From NCBI GenBank assembly GCA_025808375.1, contig CP061009.1, forward strand, positions 1,860,001 to 1,924,000: 64,000 bases of DNA, given 5' to 3'. Origin of the DNA: Duncaniella muricolitica. GTDB lineage: Bacteria > Bacteroidota > Bacteroidia > Bacteroidales > Muribaculaceae. The first letter of the stretch is position 1, and each line of letters starts with the position of its first letter. Below, in pieces: positions 43,901 to 51,965 of the stretch. The translations under genes were made by a program, and so were the position numbers. The notes beneath the pieces were generated by a model, which was not told the origin of the DNA, made no database searches, and saw only the letters and a program-made list of their open reading frames with translations.

Positions 43901-45674
43901 AAACAACGCTGTCCGCTACGGTCGTGTTGCTGTTGAGGCTTGCGATGAAGCGGAATTGCAGGCTTTCGTCGCCCACGAGCAGCGACATCGTTTGCACGGT
44001 TATAGGCGATATGGATTGCGTGAAATTCTCCAACATCGCCTTTTCCAACATACCGATAGTTTCCTGTGCGTCACGGAAGCGACGTTTGGTAAACGACACG
44101 GATTGTTTGTATTTTTCCTCCGTTACCACTTCCTCGCTTTTAAGCTCTCGGAGGGTGTTGGAGAAGCCGGCGGAAACGGTGGAGTTTGACAAATCCAATT
44201 CGGGGCTATGGGGGTTGTTGATATAGTCCTTAACCCCGATGATACGCACAAGGACACCGTCGGGCTGAAAATCCTTATCCGAAAACAGGACATAACCTCC
44301 GAGGCGTATTCTGCCGCCTATGTTAGTCCAATCCTTTTTCGCCCATATACCGTCGAGTGTTCCTGTGAACGCAAATTTGCTTTCCTCGTTATCGAAAAGC
44401 CAACGCACGACCTTACGGAACATATCCCAAGACGCACCCGATTTAGAGGCGTTGTCGCAGATATAAGCGTCGGGGAGCATACAATGGAATACGGCGTAGG
44501 TATCGCCAGCGACAGGCTTAAAAGTTTCATTCGGCATAGTCACGCCGTCGATTTCCTGTGGTACAATCTCGAAGCGTCGGGCGGCTTTCGTTCCCTTGCC
44601 GTCCTTGTCGTTCCGTGCCTCGTGATAGTATTTGACCTCGAACTCCTTGCCGTCACCTGCAAGCATACCCGATTGGAAGATAACGGTCATAGTTTCGCCC
44701 TCTATTAAACAATCCCCAAAATTGAGGTTGTGGGGTATGGTGTTATCCACTATATCGTAAAGGTTGTTTTCGGAATCAACCATTACGACGCTGCTTACCG
44801 TGCCGACACGCTTCGGGCAGATACTCGTGCAATCAACGCTATCTTCGGAATGGGAGGATAATGCCTTGTCGTTGCGGCGCACTGATAGACCGTCTGCGTC
44901 GGATACATATATGCGCCCCTGTGCGGCGTTGTAACCTGCCTCGTCACTGAAATGCTCTCCGTCAAATCCGATAGTCTGGCTTTTAGGCAACAACAGTTCT
45001 CGGTTGCCATATTTGCTTGGGTCGAGGTTTTCCGTGCCTCCCTCCGCAAAGACGATTTCAACAGGGGGGCGGTCGCCCTGTGTGGAACGCCCGACACCCG
45101 ATTTGAAGCCGTTGCCCTTGCCGTATGACAGGGGGAGAGGGTTGCTCTTGTAATACTCGATTTTGCGGAGTGATACTCTTTTTCCCTCAAAACAAAATTC
45201 GGTTTCGGTCGCCGATGCCATTTGTTTGAGAGCGTCGAGGCAAAAGGCGTGATTATATGTTATCACGACCTCCGTACCCTCTATGCAGTCGCCGACCGAC
45301 CACCCTGTTTCGCGGCGGTTCAAGTTATCTACCAACATCTGCAAGTGTTCACGGGGCTTGGCTGTAAGGGAGAATTTCAATCTGCCATCTACCGTGTTGC
45401 GGAACTTCCATTGATTGGCTCTCGCCGTGTCGGAGTGGAACAGCACGGTATAATCGTAGTTGCGCGAATGCTTCTTTTTGAAGTTTTCGGGGAGCATAAG
45501 CGTATAGCGGACATTCTCGAAAATGATGTATGCGCCGACAGGCAGCTCGACGTGTTCTGCAAGGGAGTAGCGCAGGGTAACGCTGTCTATCTCCATAATG
45601 CGCCTGTTGCGGTAGCTGTTGTCGTCAACGTCCAAATCAAGGATAAGAGAGCCGTTGGGGTTGTATATCTTCAT
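40992..45674 (-). CDS. Large tail tip/fibre protein with collagen-like repeat
   Basis: The 1560-residue protein begins with a tail-hub-like N-terminal part (LRYSLAEHVELPVGAYIIFENVRYTLMLPENFKK..., about 1-500), as in baseplate hub proteins of Bacteroidetes siphophages. It continues with repeated carbohydrate-module-like segments (YYKGDEVIYAIGGLYSLY; YAVGTLVRYSGRFYKATKAS; YYGNNNRLDAVKYGDAWYIA), a short GKDGEDGKD collagen-like run near residue 1205 and a C-terminal domain that probably forms the receptor-binding tip. The YxxG...YxA repeats resemble chitin-binding-like modules. It is the main candidate for the central tail fibre. Confidence 0.78.
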   Translation of the reverse strand: MKIYNPNGSLILDLDVDDNSYRNRRIMEIDSVTLRYSLAEHVELPVGAYIIFENVRYTLMLPENFKKKHSRNYDYTVLFHSDTARANQWKFRNTVDGRLKFSLTAKPREHLQMLVDNLNRRETGWSVGDCIEGTEVVITYNHAFCLDALKQMASATETEFCFEGKRVSLRKIEYYKSNPLPLSYGKGNGFKSGVGRSTQGDRPPVEIVFAEGGTENLDPSKYGNRELLLPKSQTIGFDGEHFSDEAGYNAAQGRIYVSDADGLSVRRNDKALSSHSEDSVDCTSICPKRVGTVSSVVMVDSENNLYDIVDNTIPHNLNFGDCLIEGETMTVIFQSGMLAGDGKEFEVKYYHEARNDKDGKGTKAARRFEIVPQEIDGVTMPNETFKPVAGDTYAVFHCMLPDAYICDNASKSGASWDMFRKVVRWLFDNEESKFAFTGTLDGIWAKKDWTNIGGRIRLGGYVLFSDKDFQPDGVLVRIIGVKDYINNPHSPELDLSNSTVSAGFSNTLRELKSEEVVTEEKYKQSVSFTKRRFRDAQETIGMLEKAMLENFTQSISPITVQTMSLLVGDESLQFRFIASLNSNTTVADSVVYNQADKQLTIGRSYIQHMTLGISNISSSHKPSEYKRWSVAPYTSAILTNGSAKYYLYAKVSKTDQTGTFLLSETAIKLEGVTGYYHLLVGILNSEYDGERSFASLYGFTEVLPGRITTDKIVSGNGLSFFDMLNNSMKLGDKLRYNIDGDGLLKFFGVLVQSQSGVESPLGCYRGVYNASSTYYKGDEVIYAIGGLYSLYRHINNASCHNIPPTDTAYWEPQASAGNNGDWYKFLYRHSVTKPAKPSGNAPAGWSDTPDMETLSFSHSGTFSYKDGYYVSPSTADNELKKNRISFTTTKPNQVVAIEIIANSDSNHDFGIVGLLDNTAMTRTGNFTDRVSGRNVSKTVYINVPTAGSHFVEIGYAKDSSNSVGADNVKYRIVKVENCWVSTARISGATQEAGAWSDPVPFSMDNNDTERIYILSKTETTPSIPTSDPYVDDFVPPLTTNDYNAANSYAVGTLVRYSGRFYKATKASDSTNPHTPTDTAYWEAVKGWTDNPSEVTFDYPIQYESIRKKTDGKWGTFNTPTVWMRYAYNGDYFEVRYATNGSTTVSPFLTNEMKAQRNPSGWTVNQPSVGAQKYLWRITAKISGETDKLLSNWSNPVRITPYDGKDGEDGKDGEDGKDGKSPVMVYRGVYNASKTYYGNNNRLDAVKYGDAWYIARIDAPDGTTGFSGHVPTDTNYWNSFGASFESIATNLLLAEGANIGDWFIQGGRIVSTLGDDNKITLDAVNRKIQIKSSNSQGSYVMEGENSATNIDIDAYRGIIEARSADGYSKVAYMSPTGIFANRAGTEAMSATTGRTFRAAMVALGFANVNKSEWSLDKLSTLVMGVYGRASNSGTAMAVGGFFDKLYAHGLILHRRGVSGEKQTVYLGYNDTMVVGYTSDAATVYLPADPYEGQVIFVKQWWTGYMRFKPRTGHHIYDDATENEYYDFGDGQGGMFVFSIGYVTSGSTTTKKESWLVSRWKF

Positions 45675-45813
45675 GTCGCTAAAAGTTGTCGTTATTTTCT
45701 GCGAATTTCGCGTATGTCGCGCTTCGTCGTTTAAGTGGTTAGTTTATACCATTCAAAACCCAAAAGCCGACAATCGGGCTGTATTCGCTTTATCGGCTAT
45801 ACCGTGTCGAAAG

Positions 45814-45846
45814 CCCTCCCCACAGGCTGTTTTCGAGTGGGGAGGG
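45814..45846 (-). terminator. Hairpin after the small gene downstream of the reverse transcriptase
   Basis: A perfect 9-bp GC-rich stem (CCCTCCCCA/TGGGGAGGG) lies 14 bp beyond the stop codon at 45860, within the 185-bp gap before the tail tip gene. The T run on the leftward strand is short, so it may attenuate rather than fully stop transcription. Confidence 0.6.
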
Positions 45847-45859
45847 GCGGCACATAGGG

Positions 45860-46261
45860 TCAGGCAATGCCCATTTGGGCGCAGTCTGCGTCCACCGTCG
45901 CTTTCAGTTCGGAGCGGAGCTGTAAAAACTCCTTGTAGGCGGCGATACGCTCTTTGGCAGCGTCGCTTGTCTTTGCGCCACCGATAAGTCCGAGGGTCGC
46001 GGCGTTGTACTCGTTCACGAGCTTTTGTTCATGCGACGCAGGGCAGATAGATGATATGACCGCTTCCGTGATTTTGTTGGAAGTGAGCGGACCCCACACA
46101 ATCACTTCGTCGCAGAGCCATTCGGTACGAGTGGCGGCAGGGGCAGCGTCGCCCTCGGCGATATGCTCGACGGTGTTTTCTTCGATGTTGAAACGGTAAC
46201 GGAAGCTGCCGTCACCTACTGCCTCCAATGTGGAGGGTTCATGGTCATAAGATACTCGCAT
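45860..46261 (-). CDS. Phage protein of unknown function between tail tip and reverse transcriptase
   Basis: The 133-residue protein has an N-terminal beta-rich part (RVSYDHEPSTLEAVGDGSFRYRFNI), a middle TEWLCDEVIVWGPLTSNKITEAVI and a helical C-terminus (AAKERIAAYKEFLQLRSELKATVD). I recognise no family. The start overlaps the end of the reverse transcriptase gene by 17 bases, so the two are co-translated. It may be a tail protein into whose neighbourhood the retroelement was inserted, or a retroelement accessory. Confidence 0.6.
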   Translation of the reverse strand: MRVSYDHEPSTLEAVGDGSFRYRFNIEENTVEHIAEGDAAPAATRTEWLCDEVIVWGPLTSNKITEAVISSICPASHEQKLVNEYNAATLGLIGGAKTSDAAKERIAAYKEFLQLRSELKATVDADCAQMGIA

Positions 46262-47312
46262 AATATTGAGATTTTACTATTGTTTTTAATAAATGTTTTG
46301 AGTTGCTGTATTTCGCCCAACCGAGCCAAGAGCAAACGCCCTGCTTGTAGGCTTTATCCGACAAGGGAGGGTCGCGCCTGTTCTGCCGAGCGGCGGCACG
46401 GCAAAAATTTTTCTTGATTGATTTGCGAATACAGGTTTGATTGTGGTAAAATACGAACCCGACGAAATCAACGCCACGACCCGATTTGTCGTAGCGGTTC
46501 CACGCCACAGGAAATATTTGCCAATTATCTTTAAGGGTCAGTTTCAGTTCCTCCCATAGCGTCGTGCGGATAAAGTCGAGCAGGTCACGCAACTGTTCTT
46601 TGGAGGAAGCGAAATATGTACCGTCATCAGCATACAATACGCCCTTGACACGCTTCTCCTCGTTGATACGGTGCAGCACATAGGACAGCACCAAATTAGC
46701 GAGGTATTGGCTCAAATAATTGCCGATAGGCAACGAGCGACCTTGACACTTCTTTGTCCTGTCGAGAGGGTCGGGCGCACCGTTCACGCTGTCTATGATT
46801 TCATCAAGCAGCCACAGGGTGTTTTTGCATTTTATCTTCCGACGGATAATCTGCTTTACCACGGCATGGTCGATTGACGGATAGAATTTTTTGATGTCGA
46901 TTTTGAGGCAGTATCTACTGTTCTCTCGGTCGCTCAAAATCTTTTTAACCCTTTTCATCGCACCGTGTATGCCTCGCTTCTTTATGCAGCTATAAGTGTT
47001 ATATGGAAATATTGACACCCATATAGGCTCCAACACGTTCATAATGGCGTGATGAACAATTCGGTCGGGATAATACGGAAGCCTGTATATCAGACGTTCT
47101 TTCGGCTCAAATACCGTGAAAACCTCGTAGCGTGAGGTCTTGAATGTCTTGGTAAGCAGGGCTTCGTGGAGGGCAAGCAAATTCGCCTCACGGTTGCGGT
47201 CGTGAACCTGCACACCGTAAGTATGGAGCTTCCCCCGACGTGCTTTTTCGTCGGCACGTCGGAGGTTATCCAAGGATATTATCTTTTCGTATAAGTTGCC
47301 TATACGCTTCAT
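46245..47312 (-). CDS. Reverse transcriptase of a diversity-generating retroelement
   Basis: The 355-residue reverse transcriptase copies the template repeat RNA with errors at adenines to diversify the adhesin gene. It has the catalytic YADD at 227-230, the fingers motif KIDIKKFYPSIDH and GRSLPIGNYLSQYLANLVL; the GN..SQ form of this last motif is typical of diversity-generating retroelement enzymes and unlike retrons or group II introns. The C-terminal thumb part includes VDFVGFVFY. The template repeat (47461-47569) lies just upstream on the same strand, and target gene and variable repeat lie further upstream, the order known from the Bordetella phage system. It is embedded in the tail operon. 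Confidence 0.94.
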   Translation of the reverse strand: MKRIGNLYEKIISLDNLRRADEKARRGKLHTYGVQVHDRNREANLLALHEALLTKTFKTSRYEVFTVFEPKERLIYRLPYYPDRIVHHAIMNVLEPIWVSIFPYNTYSCIKKRGIHGAMKRVKKILSDRENSRYCLKIDIKKFYPSIDHAVVKQIIRRKIKCKNTLWLLDEIIDSVNGAPDPLDRTKKCQGRSLPIGNYLSQYLANLVLSYVLHRINEEKRVKGVLYADDGTYFASSKEQLRDLLDFIRTTLWEELKLTLKDNWQIFPVAWNRYDKSGRGVDFVGFVFYHNQTCIRKSIKKNFCRAAARQNRRDPPLSDKAYKQGVCSWLGWAKYSNSKHLLKTIVKSQYYASIL

Positions 47313-47460
47313 TGCTTTGCTTTTCTACTTGGGGTCTTCGATAGCCGATACGAGGGGCGTTTCTACCAACTCCGTTTAATGTTCCGAAATCTTTTGCCAA
47401 GGGGCAAGGTTGCCGTTCTATAATATTTTGACAGGTTTTTAAGCCTGTTTGAAAATCATT

Positions 47461-47569
47461 GGCGAGAACCGATGTTCGCATTCGTGTTCGAGGGGGCGTT
47501 ATTCGAGTTCGCATAGGCGAAGCCTGAATTCGCACCGTTATTCGCATTACCGCTGAACAGGACCCCACG
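47461..47569 (-). repeat. Template repeat (TR) of the retroelement
   Basis: This 109-bp copy aligns without gaps to 48021-48129. Read on the minus strand it would encode RGVLFSGNANNGANSG and continue with many Asn (AAT/AAC) codons, as expected of a template whose adenines are mutated. It lies between the 117-residue accessory gene and the reverse transcriptase; a small hairpin (47431-47448) follows it. The rest of 47313-47597 is non-coding. Confidence 0.93.
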
Positions 47570-47597
47570 AGAACGACCAACCTGTTTTTATCGTTTG

Positions 47598-47951
47598 TTA
47601 CTCGAAGTAGAACCGATTTCCGTTGGCTCGAAGTGTCACCTTGCGAGGAAATGCGTCACGCTTTTTTATCTCTCGCAAGACGTAGAGAATGTCCGTTGAA
47701 CCAGTGAAGAATTTTTGCGACGCTGATTCGGGACTGTCTTTTTCGGGGCGTATCTGAACGAGCGTCTGCCCTGTCGTTCCTTTGGCTTTGCTGAAACGTG
47801 TTTCTATACCTTCGAGAAAGGCGTGAACCCAAAACGAGGTATTGACAATCCTTGACTGCTTTACCTCGTCACCTTGCAGACTGCGGCTGTTGGTGTCGCG
47901 AGGAATGTTTAGGAAGCTCAAAGAGCCATCATCAATCAGTTCATTTTCCAT
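47598..47951 (-). CDS. Small protein in the Avd position of the retroelement
   Basis: The 117-residue protein lies between the target gene and the template repeat, the place of Avd in the Bordetella phage retroelement. It has a basic C-terminal half (KKRDAFPRKVTLRANGNRFYFE) and a central IVNTSFWVHAFLEGIETRF. It does not look like the four-helix Avd family by eye, and I cannot place it elsewhere. By position and basic charge it may help the reverse transcriptase bind template RNA or the variable repeat; alternatively it is a phage structural or chaperone protein. Confidence 0.55.
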   Translation of the reverse strand: MENELIDDGSLSFLNIPRDTNSRSLQGDEVKQSRIVNTSFWVHAFLEGIETRFSKAKGTTGQTLVQIRPEKDSPESASQKFFTGSTDILYVLREIKKRDAFPRKVTLRANGNRFYFE

Positions 47952-47994
47952 AAGCTGTTATTTAATTGAGTTAAACGTATCGTGTCTTGTCGTG

Positions 47995-49437
47995 CTACGC
48001 TATATCGGGCAAAAAGCAAAGGCGAGAACCGACGCGCGCAAGCGTGCCCGAGGGGGCGTGAGTCGAGTGCGCACAGGCGAAGCCCGAATGCGCACCGTTA
48101 TACGCATCACCGCCGAACAGGACCCCACGGAGCGTTTCAGCCGTTGGGATATTCGTATAGTGGTAATCGCAGAACCACGATGTCGCGCCACCACCAATAG
48201 CAGTAGGCATTATGTCGCCCCATTCTCCGAAGATGATCGCCTTGACGTAGCCCTCGGTTCTTGCTTCGTTGCCGACATGCACATAATCTGCATAACCTGT
48301 ATCACTGAACTTGGACGGGTCGTTGCATACGAACACCTTGCTAAGACCGTCGCCTGTGGGAGCGTTGGGGCTGATACGGATATTGATACCATCCGTCCAT
48401 TTCCAGATGTGACCGAAAGGATTTTCTATGCCACGGTAGCGAGGCACGGCGAATGTTTTAAGCACGGTTCCTGCCTCGTTGGTAACGGAGTAGTCCTTAA
48501 CCCCTGTGCCGTTGCCGTATTCGTCAGTGTGACCGCAAGGCACGAATGGGTTGTAGCCGTTAAACGTGTCCCAATCGCCGTTCCACGTTGTAACGCCGTC
48601 ACCCAAGCCGCCTTGATGATAGCCCTCCGAGGTTAATTCGGGGTTGTAGGCGGATTGGCAGTTGAGATTGGCGTATTCTATAACGAACAGCCAATAAAGC
48701 GTCTTGTGGGCTTCATAGACGTATTCGTTCCACTCTGTCGACCCTGCCTTGCGCTTTCGGGCATAGTTACGGAAGTTAGTGCGGCTTATAGCCGTGGCAG
48801 GGCGACCGAGTACGGAGCGGTAGGTGTTATCCCACGCCGACTGATTGCCGCCGCCGCGATATTCTGCCGTATCATTGACTACCGAGGCGAGGGTGTTGGT
48901 CGTGCGGTTCACGGTTGCCTCGTAAGCCGAGATATACATTTTCGGCACTTTGTGGTAGCCTGGGAGCGGATAGAGCGATATGCGCACTTCTCGCTTGTTG
49001 CCGTTGGTCTTAAAGTGGCGGTAGTGCATTGGTATCTCGACCATTACCTGCCCCTCGGAGCCGTCACGCTGTGCCGACAGCCATTCGGCAGGCTTTAGAT
49101 ACTTGTTTACCGAGCCGTCGTCGTTCAACAGGCAACCACGCATAAGGCTCTGAACAGGCAGGGAGCGGTGCAAATCGCTGTTGCCGATACGAGGTAGTGT
49201 GGTCGCTGATATTGTGGTGTCGAGCTGAACACCGTAGGCGCACGTTTCCTCTGCATAAGGGAGGAACGCCGCAAGGCGAGCTTGCTTGCTCTCGCCGTCC
49301 GTGTCGAGGACTTCGGTCACGAGGTCAAACGGATTACTGCCGCCTGATACTTCGGGGAGGTCTTGCAGCCTCTTAGCGTTGTGGAAAGCCGTAGCTACTT
49401 GTTTCAGTACGCTTTCTTCTTCTGCTGTAAATGCCAT
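47995..49437 (-). CDS. Phage adhesin diversified by the retroelement (C-type-lectin-like C-terminus)
   Basis: The 480-residue protein is the target of the diversity-generating retroelement. The N-terminal part (1-100) is probably the tail attachment. The C-terminal half contains YISAYEATVNR, RGGGNQSAWDN, PFGHIWKWTDGINI and GGGATSWFCDYH, a pattern seen in formylglycine-generating-enzyme/C-type-lectin folds used by retroelement targets. The variable repeat covers residues 437-473, next to the end CFLPDIA. Twelve residues differ from the template-encoded version, most being Asn in the template. It should be the variable receptor-binding protein at the tail, changing host range. Confidence 0.88.
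   Translation of the reverse strand: MAFTAEEESVLKQVATAFHNAKRLQDLPEVSGGSNPFDLVTEVLDTDGESKQARLAAFLPYAEETCAYGVQLDTTISATTLPRIGNSDLHRSLPVQSLMRGCLLNDDGSVNKYLKPAEWLSAQRDGSEGQVMVEIPMHYRHFKTNGNKREVRISLYPLPGYHKVPKMYISAYEATVNRTTNTLASVVNDTAEYRGGGNQSAWDNTYRSVLGRPATAISRTNFRNYARKRKAGSTEWNEYVYEAHKTLYWLFVIEYANLNCQSAYNPELTSEGYHQGGLGDGVTTWNGDWDTFNGYNPFVPCGHTDEYGNGTGVKDYSVTNEAGTVLKTFAVPRYRGIENPFGHIWKWTDGINIRISPNAPTGDGLSKVFVCNDPSKFSDTGYADYVHVGNEARTEGYVKAIIFGEWGDIMPTAIGGGATSWFCDYHYTNIPTAETLRGVLFGGDAYNGAHSGFACAHSTHAPSGTLARVGSRLCFLPDIA
48021..48129 (-). repeat. Variable repeat (VR) in the adhesin gene
   Basis: It differs from the template repeat at 16 of 109 positions, and every difference is at a T of the plus strand (adenine of the coding strand) in the template. 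The 3' end of the coding strand (CGGTTCTCGCC) is unchanged and would be the mutagenic-homing start; similarity ends right after it. This is the adenine-specific pattern of retroelement mutagenesis. Confidence 0.94.
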
Positions 49438-49459
49438 AATTGTTTATTTTTTGGAGTTG

Positions 49460-50209
49460 TTAGTTTAATCGTAAGTTTCCGCTTGCCGTCAATCGGAGCG
49501 ATGTTCGGGCGTTTACAAGACGCAAGCCTGCACGTTTTACCTTTATGCGTATCGTCTTGTATAGGGAGGTTTTGTTTGTGGGTACGACATGCACCACGCT
49601 CTCGCCCTCGCCATTTACCGTTATTCGCCCATTTGGGGCGACGCTCACGGCTTTATCGTCACCGAGGTATATCACGTTAGGTATGACGTGGCTCGGCGTG
49701 AATACGGGCTTTATATAGCGGTCGTTGGGGTTGCCGAGGGTTATAGTGTCGGGATAGTCCACCGACATAGCCGTGGGGATAAGTCCGAGGCTTTCAACCT
49801 GCGAGGCGGAGGCTATGACCTGTCGGCATTGCTCGGCTGCGTCCTGTGCGTCCTCGACGGCTGATTCCGCTTGGGCTATTACGGCGTTAGCGGCTTGGGC
49901 TGCTGCCGACGCTGCGGCTGCTTTGTCGTTGGCGTTACCTGCTGCTGTGTGTGCGCTGTTGGCTTTGTCAAGGGCGTTTTGTGCCGCTGATGTCGCCGCC
50001 TGTGCCGCTTCGACCGCCTGTTGCCCTGTGACGAGGCACAGCCACCATGCGGTTTCCGACACGGCGTGTCCTTTATTGCCGTCTTTGAGGGATAGGTATG
50101 TGCCGTTCCCTGCCGTCACGCAATCCAGCCTTTCGTATGTGGCGGCGGCTAAATATGCACCTTTGGGGGATATAGCCACCTTTCCTAAATCAATACTACC
50201 TTGCTGCAT
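49460..50209 (-). CDS. Tail fibre/baseplate protein with alanine-rich coiled coil
   Basis: The 249-residue protein has an N-terminal module (GSIDLGKVAISPKGAYLAAATYERLDCV...WWLCL) like those at phage tail-fibre starts. An alanine-rich coiled coil (AAQAATSAAQNALDKANSAH..., about 65-140) probably trimerises the fibre, and the C-terminal domain contains an Ig-like strand pattern (YIKPVFTPSHVIPNVIYLGDD...GRITVNGEGES). It lies directly upstream of the retroelement target gene and may carry the adhesin. Confidence 0.6.
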   Translation of the reverse strand: MQQGSIDLGKVAISPKGAYLAAATYERLDCVTAGNGTYLSLKDGNKGHAVSETAWWLCLVTGQQAVEAAQAATSAAQNALDKANSAHTAAGNANDKAAAASAAAQAANAVIAQAESAVEDAQDAAEQCRQVIASASQVESLGLIPTAMSVDYPDTITLGNPNDRYIKPVFTPSHVIPNVIYLGDDKAVSVAPNGRITVNGEGESVVHVVPTNKTSLYKTIRIKVKRAGLRLVNARTSLRLTASGNLRLN

Positions 50210-50211
50210 AA

Positions 50212-51036
50212 TTATCTGAAATTGAATGTTAAATGTCCTGTTTCCTCGTTCAAGACGAACTGCTCTTTGGCGATTTCGTCTTGATAGCTCATAACGAGGT
50301 GCATATTCTCCTCCTCAATAAAAAAAGAGGGGTAAAGCACGCCGCCTTTCGCCAAAATGCCTGTATCGACATACTGCTGTGTGGCTTCGTCCCATTTCCA
50401 CCAATTACCGTTTTCGCCCATTTTCGGAGGGTTATCGGCTTGCTGCTTGGCTCGGTTTGCCTGTTTGTCGGCTTCCTTTGATGAGGCGGTGGCTGTGGCG
50501 GCTGCGTCGTTGGCTTTTTTCGCTGCGTCCATAGCGGCTTTCTTTTCAGCCGTGATTTCGGTAATGGAGGCATCCACTCGGTTTGCCGCATCGTTGGCGT
50601 TTTTGGTCGCAGTTTCGGCGTTTTGTTTGAGGGTGGTGTGTTCTGCCACACGGTCGCTTTCAGCCTTGGCACGAGCCGTTTCTGCGGTCTTACGAGCGTC
50701 CTCGTTGTTTATTCGGGTTTGCTCATTGCGCCCACGGGTAGTTTCATTATCCTGTCGGGTACGCTCGTTCCTTTGGCGAGAGTCTTCATTCGCCTCTACC
50801 TGCCGTCGGGCGGTGTCAGCGTTGGTGGCTGCTGTGTTGGCTTTTGCGGCTGCGTCGTTAGCCGACTTTGCCGCATTGTTGGCGTTGGTGGTCGCCGTCT
50901 GCATACCCTCGACGGTTTCCTGCACATAGTCAAGCGAAACGGCGACACTCTGATTATTCTTATCCGTGCCGATCGTCCGCAACCCATGGAAGTCCGTGCA
51001 TAAGGGTAGCTCCGATATTTTCCTTTTTCGAGCCAT
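50212..51036 (-). CDS. Tail fibre-type protein with long coiled coil
   Basis: Started at MARKRKISEL the protein has 274 residues. The N-terminal segment (ARKRKISELPLCTDFHGLRTIGTDKNNQSVAVSLDYV) is followed by a coiled coil of about 150 residues rich in Ala, Asn, Glu and Arg, then KMGENGNWWKWDEATQQYVDTGI, a motif common in fibre proteins, and a short beta end. It is likely an elongated trimeric fibre or neck component. Start at 51036 is preferred because 20 residues of the longer frame overlap the upstream gene. Confidence 0.6.
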   Translation of the reverse strand: MARKRKISELPLCTDFHGLRTIGTDKNNQSVAVSLDYVQETVEGMQTATTNANNAAKSANDAAAKANTAATNADTARRQVEANEDSRQRNERTRQDNETTRGRNEQTRINNEDARKTAETARAKAESDRVAEHTTLKQNAETATKNANDAANRVDASITEITAEKKAAMDAAKKANDAAATATASSKEADKQANRAKQQADNPPKMGENGNWWKWDEATQQYVDTGILAKGGVLYPSFFIEEENMHLVMSYQDEIAKEQFVLNEETGHLTFNFR

Positions 51037-51038
51037 AG

Positions 51039-51965
51039 TTATTTGTCGGGTTTGAGGGTTATAAAATCGTTCTCGTCCTCGGTCACTATCCAAAGAGCGT
51101 CCTCGGAGGCAAGCAGTAGTTCGTCGCTTATACGGAAGTCACGAATAAATGTGAATGTCAGGGTAAATTCGAGCCATATTTTGCCTGTCGGAAAAAAGTT
51201 ATTGACTTGACAGGACTTGTAATAGCAAGGATAGCTCTCTGCCACGTCGATAATGTCAAGCGTCCGTTCCTCGGGTCGGGTCATATCATAGAGCAGAGCG
51301 TCGTAGTTGCGCCATAGCTGCGGCAGGGTGGCGGCTCTCATAAGCAGCTTAACCTTTACGTCCTTGCTCTTGTATGTCACGGTCTTGGGGTCGTAAATCG
51401 CACCGGCTTTCGTAGCGATGTTCCGCAGCAGGTTCGGTTTGACCGTCGGGGCTTTCATAATCTCCGCCACTATGCCTTTCAGCACTATTGCGCCATAATC
51501 CGACAGGGGCTTACCGTCTATACAATAATCGTCACTCGTCGGGAGTGAGCTTTGCGGAGCTACATATTTATAATCGGGCAGGGGGAAATCGTCGGCTAAC
51601 TTGATAGACACCGAGGCGAAATCCTGTATGTGTGACAGGCTCGGCATGGAAACGAGGCGAAGCCTGTATTTACGCCCGATTTCGCGGCAATCGAACTCGT
51701 GGTATGCTCCGTCCGACAAGAGGTCGTTCAAAAGCACATAGCCGTCGTACATCGTTGTCACGGCTATTTTCAACGAGGCTTCGTGCGTGTTCAACTGTGG
51801 GTCGGACAAATCGGCTTCTATGCCGTCCTCCTCTTGCCATTCGTTATACGGCACAGCCTTTAGGGGCGGCATGGCGACAAGCTCGTTCCAACCGTCATTG
51901 ACAACATAGATACCGTATTCGGTATAAGCGTCCTTACCGTCTATGAACAGGCAACCTCTTTTCAT
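51039..51965 (-). CDS. Distal tail protein-like component
   Basis: Started at MKRGCLFIDG the protein has 308 residues. It begins with GKDAYTEYGIYVVNDGWNELV and includes SLKIAVTTMYDGYVLLNDLLSDGAYHEFDCREIGRKYRLRL, in keeping with the distal tail (Dit-like) or tail-associated proteins next to the tape measure in siphophages. It is positioned between the small gene after the tape measure and the fibre genes. Identification is by gene order and general sequence character, not a clear motif. Confidence 0.55.
   Translation of the reverse strand: MKRGCLFIDGKDAYTEYGIYVVNDGWNELVAMPPLKAVPYNEWQEEDGIEADLSDPQLNTHEASLKIAVTTMYDGYVLLNDLLSDGAYHEFDCREIGRKYRLRLVSMPSLSHIQDFASVSIKLADDFPLPDYKYVAPQSSLPTSDDYCIDGKPLSDYGAIVLKGIVAEIMKAPTVKPNLLRNIATKAGAIYDPKTVTYKSKDVKVKLLMRAATLPQLWRNYDALLYDMTRPEERTLDIIDVAESYPCYYKSCQVNNFFPTGKIWLEFTLTFTFIRDFRISDELLLASEDALWIVTEDENDFITLKPDK

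Noticed and set aside
46245..47312. Retron or group II intron reverse transcriptase
   Set aside because: The template/variable repeat pair and LPIGNxxSQ motif fit a diversity-generating retroelement; there is no msr/msd-like structure or intron maturase domain.
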